A DNA stretch of 64,000 bases from Bacteroidales bacterium (GCA_016284305.1 JAEEON010000017.1:1-64000); one strand, 5' to 3'; shown: positions 11,330 to 19,903, counted from the stretch's first letter. The notes: generated by a model not told the origin, from the letters alone. A program made the numbers and translations.

Positions 11330-11375
11330 TTTAGAATTTAGAGAGTTTGATTCAACACCCTCTAAATTCTAAATT
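11312..11375 (+). repeat. AT-rich stop-codon tract and inverted repeat between atpA and atpG
   Basis: A 16-bp perfect inverted repeat (AATTTAGAATTTAGAG at 11328-11343 and its complement at 11360-11375) with a 16-base loop. The left arm is a TAGAATT/TAGAG heptamer tract reading on the coding strand and covers the atpA stop codon (11327-11329). No T-run follows at once, so it is not a standard terminator; it may pause transcription or stabilise the 3' side of the mRNA. Confidence 0.75.
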
Positions 11376-11396
11376 CAAAATTCTAAATTACTACCC

Positions 11397-12269
11397 ATGC
11401 CCAACCTCAAGGAAATACGAGCCCGCATCAATTCCGTCGCCTCGACGGAGAAGATCACCAATGCCATGAAGATGGTGGCCGCCGCCAAGCTGAAAAAGTC
11501 AGAAGGTATCACCACAAACTTCCTGCCCTACCGCAACAAGCTCTCCGAAGCCCTGTCGAACTACCTTAGCTCACTGGAAGAAAAGGTGAACATCCCATTG
11601 GCCGAGTCACGCGAAGTGAAACGGGTCGCCATCCTTGCCTTCGCCTCGAGCAGCGGACTCTGCGGCGTGTATAACTCCAACGTCAACAAACACTTCAAGC
11701 AGACTTACGACGAATACCTCACCCTAATAGGCGCCGACAATATCGACACTTATCTGTTCGGCAAGAAACTCAACGACTATGCCAAAAAGATAGGCTTGAA
11801 ACCCACTGAGGCCAATGAAGGCCTCGCTGAAATCCTCAGCTTTGACAAGGCTGCCGAGATCAGCGACCGACTGGTACAACATTTCCTCGACCATCGCATC
11901 GACCGCGTGGTGATGGTTTACAACCATTTTAAAAACACCGGTGTGCAAACACCAACCTGCGAGACCGTGCTGCCCTTGGCTACCGACACCCTGGAACCAG
12001 GAAAGAGCTACGATTATCTGGTGGAACCCTCCAAAGAAGAATTTATTAACGCATTGGTTCCCAAGGTAATACGCACAAAATTCTATTCCATTATGCTCGA
12101 TGCCCTCACTGCCGAACACGGTGCACGAATGACCGCCATGCATATCGCCTCCGACAACGCCAACGCTTTGCTCCAAGACCTAAAGATACAATACAACAAA
12201 GCCCGACAAAATGTCATCACCAACGAATTGATCGACATTGTGGGCGGAGCGGAAGCTTTGAAGAGTTGA
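11397..12269 (+). CDS. atpG: ATP synthase F1 subunit gamma
   Basis: 290-residue central stalk. The N-terminal helix has KEIRARINSVASTEKITNAM, with the usual MVAAAKL segment, and the C-terminal helix carries AEHGARMTAMHIASDNANAL and the conserved end KARQNVITNELIDIVGGAEAL. These two helices form the rotating coiled coil. It is the last ATP synthase gene; its stop opens a heptamer tract leading to the phosphopantetheinyl transferase gene, suggesting read-through into that gene. Confidence 0.97.
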   Translation: MPNLKEIRARINSVASTEKITNAMKMVAAAKLKKSEGITTNFLPYRNKLSEALSNYLSSLEEKVNIPLAESREVKRVAILAFASSSGLCGVYNSNVNKHFKQTYDEYLTLIGADNIDTYLFGKKLNDYAKKIGLKPTEANEGLAEILSFDKAAEISDRLVQHFLDHRIDRVVMVYNHFKNTGVQTPTCETVLPLATDTLEPGKSYDYLVEPSKEEFINALVPKVIRTKFYSIMLDALTAEHGARMTAMHIASDNANALLQDLKIQYNKARQNVITNELIDIVGGAEALKS

Positions 12270-12293
12270 AAGATGAAAGGTGAAAGGTGAAAA
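12259..12293 (+). repeat. Heptamer stop-codon tract after atpG
   Basis: TGAAGAGT, TGAAAGA, TGAAAGG, TGAAAGG, TGAAAAT on the coding strand. The atpG stop (12267-12269) is the second TGA. The purine-rich AGG elements could also serve as a ribosome site for the next gene. Confidence 0.7.
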
Positions 12294-12300
12294 TATAAAA

Positions 12301-12879
12301 ATGGAAATCAGGGTGTTTGACGACATGGACCAAATGACGTTGGAGAAGGTGAGAGACCTTTTGCCGATGGTTTCCGAACAACGACGTGAGGAGAGTCTTC
12401 GCTACAAGCACCTTTTCGGCCAGTTCACCTGTCTCCAATCTTATGTCATGCTTCGCCAGATGCTCGAAGAGTTAGGGCTCACCCATCCTTTTGTTTTTGA
12501 GAGAAACGAACATGGAAAGCCTTTCTTGAAGGGTTATCCTGATATCCATTTCAACATCAGCCACTGCAAGAGCGGTATCGCTGTTGTCGTGGCCGACCAT
12601 CCAGTAGGCATTGACATCGAAAGTTACCGCAAAGCCAGTGAGAGTCTGTTACGCCACACCATGAATGAGGAAGAGCAACACATCATCAGTGAGAGCGGAG
12701 ACCCCATACGTTGCTTCACTGAATATTGGACCAAAAAGGAGGCGGTCTTCAAACTTCATGGCACCGGCATCTTGCGCCATCAGCTCCATGAGTTGCTACA
12801 GGGCGATGCTTTGGTCAACACTTGGGTCAACGTCGGGAAGCGCTATGCCTATTCCGTAGCTACCAATGAAAAAGGATGA
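12301..12879 (+). CDS. 4'-phosphopantetheinyl transferase superfamily protein (Sfp-like)
   Basis: About 192 residues. Transfers the phosphopantetheine arm of CoA to a carrier-protein serine. Family motifs are visible: FNISHCKSG (about 81-89), VGIDIESYRKA (about 101-111) with the Mg2+-binding D and E, and YWTKKEAVFKL (about 140-150). I chose ATG 12301; a GTG at 12280 would add seven residues encoded by repeat sequence and is less likely. It lies at the end of the atp operon, separated by a heptamer tract. Whether it serves AcpP or another carrier is not visible. Confidence 0.88.
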   Translation: MEIRVFDDMDQMTLEKVRDLLPMVSEQRREESLRYKHLFGQFTCLQSYVMLRQMLEELGLTHPFVFERNEHGKPFLKGYPDIHFNISHCKSGIAVVVADHPVGIDIESYRKASESLLRHTMNEEEQHIISESGDPIRCFTEYWTKKEAVFKLHGTGILRHQLHELLQGDALVNTWVNVGKRYAYSVATNEKG

Positions 12880-12905
12880 CCCGAGGGCCATCCTTTCGTT
12901 TTTAA
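12871..12905. terminator. Bidirectional terminator between PPTase and tsf
   Basis: The stem AAAGGATG / CATCCTTT encloses a GC-rich centre, followed on plus by CGTTTTT and on minus by TTTTTC. It overlaps the PPTase stop codon and lies 20-50 bases beyond the tsf stop, so it can end both convergent transcripts. Confidence 0.8.
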
Positions 12906-12923
12906 GCTTACTGTGAATAGGAA

Positions 12924-13916
12924 TTATTCACCCAATTTAATGCGGACAAAATTGACCACCGTAGCTTCCTTGTCGGCATCCATGATGTACTGACCAACAG
13001 TCTTAGGATCGGCAACCAGAGAGACCTGGTTGAGGAGGCAGTTCTCTTTGAAGAACTTACCCAGACGACCCTTGGCGATGTTTTGGATCATGCCGTCGTT
13101 GAGTTTCACGGTACCAGGAACGTTAGCCTTGATTTCGCGAGCCATGTTGACTTGTTCTTCAGTGATCCAGCCTTTACCCATGTTGGAGGCCATGTGATCT
13201 TCGCTGTCAACGTGAGCGGGGTTGATACCAGCCTTACGGAGGGCTTTCTCAATCTCCTTGTCGATCAGCTCTTGCTTGGTCTTGTCAACGGCGACAGCCA
13301 GCTCACGGTCTTTCACCTCTTGGGAGATGGAGTCTTCGCTGACGGCCATGGGGTTCATGGCGGCGACGTGCATAGCCACTTCATGGCTCACTTCGTCGAT
13401 ACCATTGAAATTCTTGTTCATCTCAACGATAGTGGCGAGGCGGTTGCCAGGGTGGTTGTAGTTGGCCACGTAAGCACCTTCGAGCACTTTGAAGGCACCG
13501 AGTTCGGTCTTTTCACCGGTGACGGCGCTTTGGTTGGCGACGAGGGCTTCGACGGTCTGGCCGTTGAGTTCCATGGCTTTGAGTTCGTCGATGTTCTTGA
13601 CGCGTTTGGCAACAGCCATGTCAAGGACGTCTTTCGTGAACTTCACGAAATCGGCGTTGTTAGCCACGAAGTCGGTCTCGCAGTTCACCATGATGACGGC
13701 GGCATAGGTATGGTCGTCGGTGCTCTTGGAGATGACGCAACCTTCGGAAGCGTTACGGTCGGCGCGTTTGGCGGCTTTGGCCATACCCTTCTTGCGAAGG
13801 ATATCGATAGCGGCCTGGATGTCACCGTCGGTTTCCACGAGGGCCTTCTTGCAGTCCATCATGCCGGCGCCGGTCATTTGTCTCAGTTCATTAACTTGAG
13901 AAGCGGTAATATTCAT
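12924..13916 (-). CDS. tsf: Translation elongation factor Ts
   Basis: 330 residues; nucleotide exchange factor for EF-Tu. The N-terminal UBA-like domain reads VNELRQMTGAGMMDCKKAL (about 7-25), then AIDILRKKGMAKAAKRADR. The core motif CETDFVANNADF is near 78-89, followed by HVAAMNPMAVS. It is longer than the E. coli protein (283). It is the last gene of the rplM-rpsI-rpsB-tsf cluster, 21 bases after rpsB. Confidence 0.97.
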   Translation of the reverse strand: MNITASQVNELRQMTGAGMMDCKKALVETDGDIQAAIDILRKKGMAKAAKRADRNASEGCVISKSTDDHTYAAVIMVNCETDFVANNADFVKFTKDVLDMAVAKRVKNIDELKAMELNGQTVEALVANQSAVTGEKTELGAFKVLEGAYVANYNHPGNRLATIVEMNKNFNGIDEVSHEVAMHVAAMNPMAVSEDSISQEVKDRELAVAVDKTKQELIDKEIEKALRKAGINPAHVDSEDHMASNMGKGWITEEQVNMAREIKANVPGTVKLNDGMIQNIAKGRLGKFFKENCLLNQVSLVADPKTVGQYIMDADKEATVVNFVRIKLGE

Positions 13917-13937
13917 AGTTGTTGTTGTTCTAAAAGG

Positions 13938-14762
13938 TTATTTCTTAGCGACAGGTTTACGAGGGCGACGGTTGGCGCGAGGTCTGCGTTCGTCCTTGTT
14001 CTCTTCTTCCTCGGTATCTTCGGCGACTTCTTCGACGACCTCTTCAGGTTCCTCGACGTTGTTCTCCTTGTTGAGTTTACGTTCGTTGAGGCCTTCTTCG
14101 ATAGCATCGACCATCTTACCCACGATGAGGGCGATGGACTTGGAGGCGTCGTCGTTAGCTGGGATGGGGAAGTCAACCAGGTTAGGATTGGTGTTGGTGT
14201 CAACGATGGCGAAGACCGGGATGTTAAGCTTGCGGGCTTCGGCGACGGCGATGTGCTCCTTCATGATGTCAACGACGAACACGGCGGAGGGCAGACGGCT
14301 CAGGTCGCTGATGGAACCGAGGTTCTTCTCGAGTTTCTCGCGTTCACGTTCGATCTGCAGCTTTTCGCGCTTGGAGAGGCTCTTATAGGACTCGCTCACC
14401 ATCAGCTTGTCGATGTTTGACATCTTACGGACAGCCTTGCGGATGGTGGTGAAGTTGGTCAGCATACCGCCAGGCCAACGCTCGGTGACGTAAGGCATGT
14501 TGACTTTGGTGACGAGCTCAGAGACGACGTCCTTGGCTTGTTTCTTGGTGGCGACGAAAAGGATCTTTTTGCCCGACTTGGCGAGTTGGCTGACAGCAGC
14601 GGCGGCCTCGTCAATCTTAGCTTGGGTCTTGTAAAGGTCGATGATGTGGATGCCATTGCGCTCCATGAAAATATAAGGAGCCATGGCGGGATTCCACTTT
14701 CTCTTCAGATGGCCGAAATGACAACCGGCATCCAATAATTCTTCAAAAGTTACTTGTGTCAT
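13938..14762 (-). CDS. rpsB: 30S ribosomal protein S2 (uS2)
   Basis: 274 residues. Signature segments are LLDAGCHFGHLKRKWNPAM (about 9-27), FVATKKQAKDVV, YVTERWPGGMLTNF and IPVFAIVDTNTNPNLVDFPIPANDDASKSI. The last 45 residues are an acidic then Arg/Lys-rich tail beyond the usual end, ending RRPRKPVAKK. It lies between rpsI and tsf as in most bacteria. Confidence 0.98.
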   Translation of the reverse strand: MTQVTFEELLDAGCHFGHLKRKWNPAMAPYIFMERNGIHIIDLYKTQAKIDEAAAAVSQLAKSGKKILFVATKKQAKDVVSELVTKVNMPYVTERWPGGMLTNFTTIRKAVRKMSNIDKLMVSESYKSLSKREKLQIEREREKLEKNLGSISDLSRLPSAVFVVDIMKEHIAVAEARKLNIPVFAIVDTNTNPNLVDFPIPANDDASKSIALIVGKMVDAIEEGLNERKLNKENNVEEPEEVVEEVAEDTEEEENKDERRPRANRRPRKPVAKK

Positions 14763-14872
14763 GAGTTTTCTTTTTAATGTTTACATTCGCTAAATACAAT
14801 CACTGAGTAGTTTTCCCAAAGAAAAATCTCAGCAATTTGGATACTAAACAAAATCGCTCGGCTTCGAATAGC

Positions 14873-15259
14873 TTAACGTTTGCTGAATTGGAACTTCTTA
14901 CGGGCACCTGGCTGACCGGGTTTCTTACGCTCGACCATACGTGGGTCGCGGCGCATCAAACCTTTGGCTTTCAGGGTAGGACGATACTCGGGGTCAATCT
15001 CGCAGAGGGCGCGGCTGATTGCCAGACGCAGAGCCTCGGCTTGGCCGTTGATACCACCACCATCGAGGTTCACCTTGATGTCGAACTTGCCGAGGTTGTC
15101 GGTAAGCATCAAAGGCTGTTCAACCACATAGTGGAGGATGCTCGTCGGAAAGTACTCCTTGTAGTCGCGCTTGTTCACCGTAATGTTGCCATTGCCGACC
15201 TTCATGTAGATGCGGGCGACGGCGGTCTTTCTTCTACCTAAAGCGTTGATTACTTCCAT
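14873..15259 (-). CDS. rpsI: 30S ribosomal protein S9 (uS9)
   Basis: 128 residues with the classic motifs NALGRRKTAVARIYMKVGNG at the start, GGGINGQAEALRLAISRAL in the middle, and the basic end RDPRMVERKKPGQPGARKKFQFSKR whose final SKR reaches the ribosomal P-site tRNA. It follows rplM by 2 bases. The 110-base gap to rpsB shows no gene and no clear promoter. Confidence 0.98.
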   Translation of the reverse strand: MEVINALGRRKTAVARIYMKVGNGNITVNKRDYKEYFPTSILHYVVEQPLMLTDNLGKFDIKVNLDGGGINGQAEALRLAISRALCEIDPEYRPTLKAKGLMRRDPRMVERKKPGQPGARKKFQFSKR

Positions 15260-15261
15260 GA

Positions 15262-15720
15262 TTATTTCTTAATAGTGTTAATTTTAAGTTCGGTGGGTTG
15301 CTGTGCCTGATGCGGATGCTCTGAACCAGCATACACATAGAGGTTGTGATAGATGGCGTTGCCCAGCTTCGTCTTGGGAAGCATGCCCTTGATGGCGTGC
15401 TCGAGGACAGCCTCAGGCTTTCTGTTGAGCTGCTCCTTGACGTTGCGGAAACGCTGGCCACCCGGATAACCCGTGTAGTGGACATAGTACTTCTCGTCCA
15501 TCTTGTTACCCGTGAGACGGATCTTCTCCGCGTTGATGATGATCACATTGTCACCACAGTCGCTGTGGGGAGTGAAGCTTGGCTTGCGCTTGCCGCGCAA
15601 AATCATGGCGACCTCAGAAGCAAAACGTCCGAGGATCTGGCCTTCAGCGTCAATGACATACCACTTCTTGTCGGCATGTTCCTTGTTGACACTTACAGTT
15701 TTGTAACTTAATGTATTCAT
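15262..15720 (-). CDS. rplM: 50S ribosomal protein L13 (uL13)
   Basis: 152 residues with WYVIDAEGQILGRFASEVA (about 21-39), NCGDNVIIINAEKIRLTGNK (as SDCGDNVIIINAEK), YVHYTGYPGGQR and KGMLPKTKLGN. First gene of the ribosomal cluster; a -7 box lies at 15784-15791, giving a leader of roughly 55 bases. L13 leaders can carry autoregulatory structures, but I see no clear stem here. Confidence 0.98.
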   Translation of the reverse strand: MNTLSYKTVSVNKEHADKKWYVIDAEGQILGRFASEVAMILRGKRKPSFTPHSDCGDNVIIINAEKIRLTGNKMDEKYYVHYTGYPGGQRFRNVKEQLNRKPEAVLEHAIKGMLPKTKLGNAIYHNLYVYAGSEHPHQAQQPTELKINTIKK

Positions 15721-15783
15721 TTCTTTCTTTGTGTTTATCTAAATCGAGGAAAATAGATAGAACAGTTTTTACTAACGAGGGCG

Positions 15784-15791
15784 CAAAGGTA
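15784..15791 (-). promoter_or_regulatory. -7 promoter box TACCTTTG for rplM
   Basis: Minus-strand TACCTTTG followed by C, 64 bases upstream of the rplM ATG. It is back to back with the plus-strand box at 15805-15812. Confidence 0.65.
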
Positions 15792-15804
15792 CGAATATTT
15801 TTAA

Positions 15805-15812
15805 TACCTTTG
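15805..15812 (+). promoter_or_regulatory. -7 promoter box TACCTTTG for the GldA-like gene
   Basis: TACCTTTG followed by CA, 19 bases before the ATG at 15831, implying a 5' leader of only about 12 bases. Confidence 0.65.
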
Positions 15813-15830
15813 CACGGAAAATGAAAAAAA

Positions 15831-16739
15831 ATGTCCATCGAGATCCAACATATCACCAAACAATACGGTGAACAACTGGCCCTTAACGACGTCACACTCA
15901 ACATCGACAAAGGCATCGTAGGCCTACTCGGCCCCAATGGCGCAGGTAAGTCAACCCTCATGAAAATCATCACCTGCTTCATCCCACCCACCTCAGGCAC
16001 CGCCAGCGTCAACGGATTCGACGTCATGGAACAATCCATGGAAGTCAAGCGCATCGTGGGGTACCTCCCCGAACATAATCCACTCTATCTCGACATGTAC
16101 GTGCGCGAGTATCTCGACTTCGTGGCCGGAATCCATCAACTCAAAGGCGACACCGCCCGCAAACGCATCGAAACCATGGTCGAAGTCACCGGACTCGGCC
16201 CCGAAGCCCACAAAAAAATCGGCGCCCTCTCCAAAGGCTACCGCCAGCGTGTCGGACTCGCCCAAGCCATGATGCACAACCCACAAGTGCTCATCCTCGA
16301 CGAGCCCACCTCCGGTCTCGACCCCAACCAACTTATCGACATCCGCAACCTCATCTCCGAACTCGGCAAAGAGAAAACCGTCCTCCTCTCCACCCATATC
16401 ATGCAGGAAGTGGAAGCCATCTGCCAACGCGCCATTATTATTAATAAAGGTGTGGTGGTCGCTGACGACAAAATAGAGAACCTCAAACAAGAAAACTCGG
16501 CAAGCAATGTCGTCATCGTGGAGTTTGAGAACGAGGTGACGCAACAACTACTGCTCAGCATCCCTCAGGTGTGCAAGGTGAAACGTGTCAAGGACAATCA
16601 CTGGATCCTCGAACCCGAAGGCGACGCCGACATCCGTGCCAACCTCATGAAGTGGTCCGTCGAACACAACCTCATCATCAAAACCCTACAAAAAGAAGAC
16701 CTCTCCATCGAAGAGGCCTTCCAAAAATTTACTCGGTAA
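15831..16739 (+). CDS. gldA: GldA-like ABC transporter ATP-binding protein
   Basis: 302 residues. ATPase with Walker A GPNGAGKSTL (about 34-43), Q-loop region YLPEHNPLY, signature LSKGYRQRVGLAQAM (about 132-146), Walker B VLILDEPTSGLDPNQL (about 153-168) and switch His in LLSTHIMQEVEAI. YLPEHNPLYxDMYVREYL is characteristic of the GldA gliding-motility subfamily, which works with GldF/GldG membrane proteins. No such partner is adjacent, so the substrate and any motility link remain open. It is convergent with metK, the stops being 11 bases apart. Confidence 0.8.
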   Translation: MSIEIQHITKQYGEQLALNDVTLNIDKGIVGLLGPNGAGKSTLMKIITCFIPPTSGTASVNGFDVMEQSMEVKRIVGYLPEHNPLYLDMYVREYLDFVAGIHQLKGDTARKRIETMVEVTGLGPEAHKKIGALSKGYRQRVGLAQAMMHNPQVLILDEPTSGLDPNQLIDIRNLISELGKEKTVLLSTHIMQEVEAICQRAIIINKGVVVADDKIENLKQENSASNVVIVEFENEVTQQLLLSIPQVCKVKRVKDNHWILEPEGDADIRANLMKWSVEHNLIIKTLQKEDLSIEEAFQKFTR

Positions 16740-16750
16740 TAAACCTTTTA

Positions 16751-18073
16751 TCAGCGGAACAACGCTTTGATCTCATCAACAAGGTCAAGCTTCTCCCATC
16801 CAAAGAACTCCACATTCTTGAAGATCTTACCGCCTTCGCGGAAGGTGTCTTTGTCCTCATAATAGACCTCGACCTTGCGAGTCTCAGGTTGGCGTCCGAA
16901 ATGCCCGTACGAAGCCGTATCTTCAAAGATGGGATTGGTCAGTCCGAAACGCTTCACGATGGCGTAAGGCCTGAGGTCGATGACCTGACGGATCTTCTCA
17001 GCGATGACTTCGTCAGCCAAGGGTTTTCCATGAGCATCCTTGACACGGACAGTGCCGTTGGTATTGACATAGAAACCCACCGGTTCAGCCACGCCAATGG
17101 CATAGGCAATCTGCACCAGCACTTGGTCGCACACTCCGGCAGCTACCAGATTCTTGGCGATATGACGCGCCGCATAGGCAGCAGAACGATCCACCTTGGA
17201 ACTGTCCTTGCCCGAGAAAGCACCGCCACCATGGGCACCGCGACCACCATAGGTGTCAACGATAATCTTACGACCCGTGAGACCCGTGTCGCCATGAGGC
17301 CCACCGATGACAAACTTGCCCGTAGGATTGACGAAAATCTTCATGCCTTCACCAAAGAGCTTGCGCAGCTTGGCAGGCAACTTGCGCTTCACTCGAGGAA
17401 TCAGAATGTTGAGTACATCAGCCTCTATCTTATCCACCATGCGCTCGTCAGCCTCGCGTTGGGCTTCCACGCTGTCATCGACAGGCTTGATAAACTCGTC
17501 GTGCTGCGTGCTGATAACGATGGTGTCAATACGGATCGGCTTCCATCCTTCCTCATACTCCACCGTCACTTGCGACTTTGCATCAGGACGGAGGTATTTC
17601 ATCTGCTTGCCCTCGTGACGGATGGCAGCCAACTCGCGAAGCAACAGATGCGAGAGGTCGATGGTCAAGGGCATGTAGTTGTCAGTTTCCTTGCAGGCAA
17701 AGCCGAACATCATGCCTTGGTCACCAGCACCCTGGTCTTCAGGGTTCTGTCGGCCAACACCCATGTAAATGTCGTTCGACTGGCCATGAAGTGCCGAAAG
17801 AACACCACACGACTGAGCATCGAATTGGTATTCTGATTTGTTGTAGCCAATACGGTCGATGACCCGACGGGCAATGTCTTGAATCTCGACGTAGGCGTTA
17901 GTACGGATCTCACCGGCAACGACAACGAGGCCAGTGGTAACTAGTGTCTCACAAGCTACCTTTGAGCTTGGATCATAACGAAGAATCTCATCCAATACGG
18001 CATCCGAAATCTGGTCGCTCACTTTGTCAGGATGACCTTCGGAGACGGATTCTGAAGTGAAATAATAACCCAT
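16751..18073 (-). CDS. metK: S-adenosylmethionine synthase
   Basis: 440 residues; makes S-adenosylmethionine from methionine and ATP. Motifs: [20 protein letters not shown] (about 8-27), [12 protein letters not shown] (about 131-142), and the P-loop-like [20 protein letters not shown] (about 275-294). The length, longer than E. coli (384), is normal for Bacteroidota. A -7 box at 18203-18210 predicts a leader of about 120 bases, which could hold a regulatory element. Confidence 0.97.
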   Translation of the reverse strand: MGYYFTSESVSEGHPDKVSDQISDAVLDEILRYDPSSKVACETLVTTGLVVVAGEIRTNAYVEIQDIARRVIDRIGYNKSEYQFDAQSCGVLSALHGQSNDIYMGVGRQNPEDQGAGDQGMMFGFACKETDNYMPLTIDLSHLLLRELAAIRHEGKQMKYLRPDAKSQVTVEYEEGWKPIRIDTIVISTQHDEFIKPVDDSVEAQREADERMVDKIEADVLNILIPRVKRKLPAKLRKLFGEGMKIFVNPTGKFVIGGPHGDTGLTGRKIIVDTYGGRGAHGGGAFSGKDSSKVDRSAAYAARHIAKNLVAAGVCDQVLVQIAYAIGVAEPVGFYVNTNGTVRVKDAHGKPLADEVIAEKIRQVIDLRPYAIVKRFGLTNPIFEDTASYGHFGRQPETRKVEVYYEDKDTFREGGKIFKNVEFFGWEKLDLVDEIKALFR

Positions 18074-18202
18074 AACAAATTGTTTAACTGTTAATTAAAA
18101 ATTTGCGGGAAGAAGTGTGATTGAAAAAAATCGGAAAAAGCATTGGTTTAGCATTTTTTCGTGTGGTTGCAATCAAAACAAATCTTTCCACGTAAGCGGC
18201 TG
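18074..18202 (-). promoter_or_regulatory. metK leader region, about 120 nt
   Basis: Between the -7 box and the metK ATG lies a leader long for this window. Read on minus it contains GATTGCAACC, a CACACGAAAAAATGCTAAACC segment (split here: CACACGAAAAAATG, CTAAACC) and TTTTTTTCAATC that can pair with GATTG. I could not match a known SAM-responsive fold. Confidence 0.3.
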
Positions 18203-18210
18203 CAAAGATA
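18203..18210 (-). promoter_or_regulatory. -7 promoter box TATCTTTG for metK
   Basis: Minus-strand TATCTTTG followed by CAGCC, 130 bases upstream of the metK ATG. Confidence 0.65.
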
Positions 18211-18258
18211 CAAAAAAAAATCAGTTTTGGCTGCTTTTTATTTGTTTTTTTCAGCCTT

Positions 18259-18780
18259 TCACTCGCCTTGTTGGGATTCAAACATTTTGATCAGCTCTTC
18301 AGGTGTCATACCCAAGTGCTGGATGGAAACCTCAGCATCATTGGCAAACGGACTCTCCGGATACTCGTCAACGACACGCTGATAGGCGGCACGGGCCTGA
18401 TCCAAATCGCCGAGCTGGTCCTCATAAACAAACGAAGCCAACATGAACAAGGCAACCGGGGCCTTGTCGGACTTCGGATAAGCCTTCAGGAAACGCTCAG
18501 CCAACTCAATCGACTGCTTCGGGTCTTGCTTGGTGTTGACGGCCACCTCGAAAGCCTTGAAGAGATATTCTGAGGCATTAGCGGCATCGGGGTTCTCTTC
18601 GGCATATTTGCTGAAGACCTCTATCGCCGAAGGCACAGCCTCAGCATTGGTGGTAAGGTTGTCATTAAACAAGGCTGTCTCAGCCTTTTTTACGTCTTCT
18701 TCAGTAGTTTTCACCACTCGGTTGCATGCTGCCGCAATAACCATCACAGCAGCGATTATTATAAAAACTTTCTTTCTCAT
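18259..18780 (-). CDS. TPR-containing lipoprotein
   Basis: 173 residues. The N-terminus MRKKVFIIIAAVMVIAAAC gives a lipoprotein signal with the lipobox cysteine at about residue 19. The mature part has helical tetratricopeptide-type repeats (SIELAERFLKAYPKSDKAP; ARAAYQRVVDEYPESPFANDA), like BamD/YbgF-type periplasmic scaffolds. It is much shorter than BamD and has no catalytic motif. It lies downstream of def, separated by a heptamer tract, probably in one transcript. The function is unknown beyond a protein-binding scaffold. Confidence 0.75.
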   Translation of the reverse strand: MRKKVFIIIAAVMVIAAACNRVVKTTEEDVKKAETALFNDNLTTNAEAVPSAIEVFSKYAEENPDAANASEYLFKAFEVAVNTKQDPKQSIELAERFLKAYPKSDKAPVALFMLASFVYEDQLGDLDQARAAYQRVVDEYPESPFANDAEVSIQHLGMTPEELIKMFESQQGE

Positions 18781-18803
18781 CTTATTACATTAGCTTAATA
18801 ATA

Positions 18804-18843
18804 CACCTCTCAACTCTCAATTCTCAGTTCTCAACCATCCTCA
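18804..18843 (-). repeat. Heptamer stop-codon tract after def
   Basis: Read on minus: TGAGGATGGT, then TGAGAAC, TGAGAAT, TGAGAGT, TGAGAGG. The first TGA is the def stop codon. Confidence 0.75.
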
Positions 18844-19410
18844 TCTTCTGATTTTTTTCTTCGGGAAAATCATCCGATAGTCGGCATCGCATTTCCCTTC
18901 AGAGATGGCACGCAGCTTGCCTTGAAGCAGGGTCTTTCGCAGAGGCGCGATGCGGTCCACATGGACATGACCTTCCAAATGGTCGTACTCATGCTGGATA
19001 ATGCGCGAGCGGATGCCCGTAAACTCTTCTTCATGCACCTCGAAATGTTCATCTTGGTAACGCAAACGAATGCCATCGTGACGCATCACCTCTTCATAGA
19101 TTCCCGGAAGGCTCAGGCACCCTTCCTTGAAAGGAACTTCCTCGCCGAAAGTATCCATCAGCTGAGCGTTGATGAAGACCTGGTAGAAGTCCTTGGCATC
19201 AGGATAGTCGGGATAGAACGGACGAGCGTCCACCAAGAACAAACGGATGGAATGGTTCACCTGCGGCGCGGCAAGTCCCACGCCCTCGGAATGTGCCAAG
19301 GTCTCCCACATGTCGGCAATCAGCTTCTCCAACTCGGGATAATCCTTGTCAATCTCTTTGGCCACCGCCTTCAACACTGGGTGACCGTATGCAACTATTG
19401 GTAATATCAT
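18841..19410 (-). CDS. def: Peptide deformylase
   Basis: 189 residues; removes the formyl group from nascent N-termini. All three family motifs are present: GVGLAAPQVN (about 44-53), EGCLSLPGIYE (about 95-105) with the metal-binding Cys, and QHEYDHLEGHV (about 140-150) with the two metal-binding His. The start MILPIVAYGHPVL is typical. It lies downstream of ruvX across an octamer tract. Confidence 0.96.
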   Translation of the reverse strand: MILPIVAYGHPVLKAVAKEIDKDYPELEKLIADMWETLAHSEGVGLAAPQVNHSIRLFLVDARPFYPDYPDAKDFYQVFINAQLMDTFGEEVPFKEGCLSLPGIYEEVMRHDGIRLRYQDEHFEVHEEEFTGIRSRIIQHEYDHLEGHVHVDRIAPLRKTLLQGKLRAISEGKCDADYRMIFPKKKIRR

Positions 19411-19413
19411 TTT

Positions 19414-19449
19414 AGTTGTCAGTTGTTCAGTTAATCAGTTGGTCAGTTA
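19414..19449 (-). repeat. Octamer stop-codon tract between ruvX and def
   Basis: Read on minus: TAAC, TGACCAAC, TGATTAAC, TGAACAAC, TGACAACT. It begins at the TAA stop of ruvX and ends three bases before the def ATG. Confidence 0.7.
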
Positions 19450-19872
19450 TAAAAAGCTATTTTTGAGGCTATCCATATAGGATTGGAGCAAGATTGTGGC
19501 AGCGATGGTGTCCACCAGGGCTTTGTCCTGACGTTGTTTCTTCTTCAAGCCAGCGTCAAGCATGGTTTGATGGGCCATCACTGAAGTGAATCGCTCATCG
19601 TAACGAACGATCTTCATTTCGGGCAACAACTTACGCAGGCGGTTCACCAAAGGCTCGATGTATTTTGAACAATCCGAGGGATTGTTGTGCATGTCCTTTG
19701 GTTCTCCAATGACGATGGTCTCCACTGGTTCCTTGCTCACATAGTCAACGACCCAATCGGCCAACTTGCCGCTTTCAACGGTGGTCAGTCCATTAGCGAT
19801 AATCTGAAGCGGGTCAGTAACTGCCACGCCACAGCGTTTTCGCCCCAAGTCGATAGCCATTATCCTTGCCAT
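19447..19872 (-). CDS. ruvX: Putative pre-16S rRNA nuclease / Holliday junction resolvase-like (YqgF)
   Basis: 141 residues of the YqgF/RuvX family, an RNase H-like fold nuclease linked to 16S rRNA 5' maturation. Acidic active-site residues: MAIDLGRKRCGVAVTDP (about 5-21), IVIGEPKD (about 53-60, with Glu), and DERFTSVMA plus DKALVDTIAATILLQ near the end. Normal length. Upstream -7 box at 19889-19896 gives a very short leader. First gene of ruvX-def-TPR lipoprotein. Confidence 0.93.
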   Translation of the reverse strand: MARIMAIDLGRKRCGVAVTDPLQIIANGLTTVESGKLADWVVDYVSKEPVETIVIGEPKDMHNNPSDCSKYIEPLVNRLRKLLPEMKIVRYDERFTSVMAHQTMLDAGLKKKQRQDKALVDTIAATILLQSYMDSLKNSFL

Positions 19873-19888
19873 AGTTATAAAAATCGTG

Positions 19889-19896
19889 CAAAGTTA
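19889..19896 (-). promoter_or_regulatory. -7 promoter box TAACTTTG for ruvX
   Basis: Minus-strand TAACTTTG followed by CA, 17 bases before the ruvX ATG. Confidence 0.65.
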
Positions 19897-19903
19897 CAAA
19901 AAA

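Noticed and set aside
13083-14420. 445-codon plus-strand frame across tsf and rpsB
   Set aside because: Lies across two intact ribosomal-cluster genes and their gap; composition is that of an antisense shadow.
15721-15783. L13 autoregulatory leader
   Set aside because: Only about 55 bases and no convincing stem visible by eye; would need a covariance search.
16571-17836. 421-codon plus-strand frame overlapping gldA end and metK
   Set aside because: Antisense to metK, with no recognisable domain.
18084-18281. 65-codon frame in the metK leader
   Set aside because: It crosses the predicted metK promoter and overlaps the end of the TPR lipoprotein gene; no family match. The leader is kept as a regulatory candidate instead.
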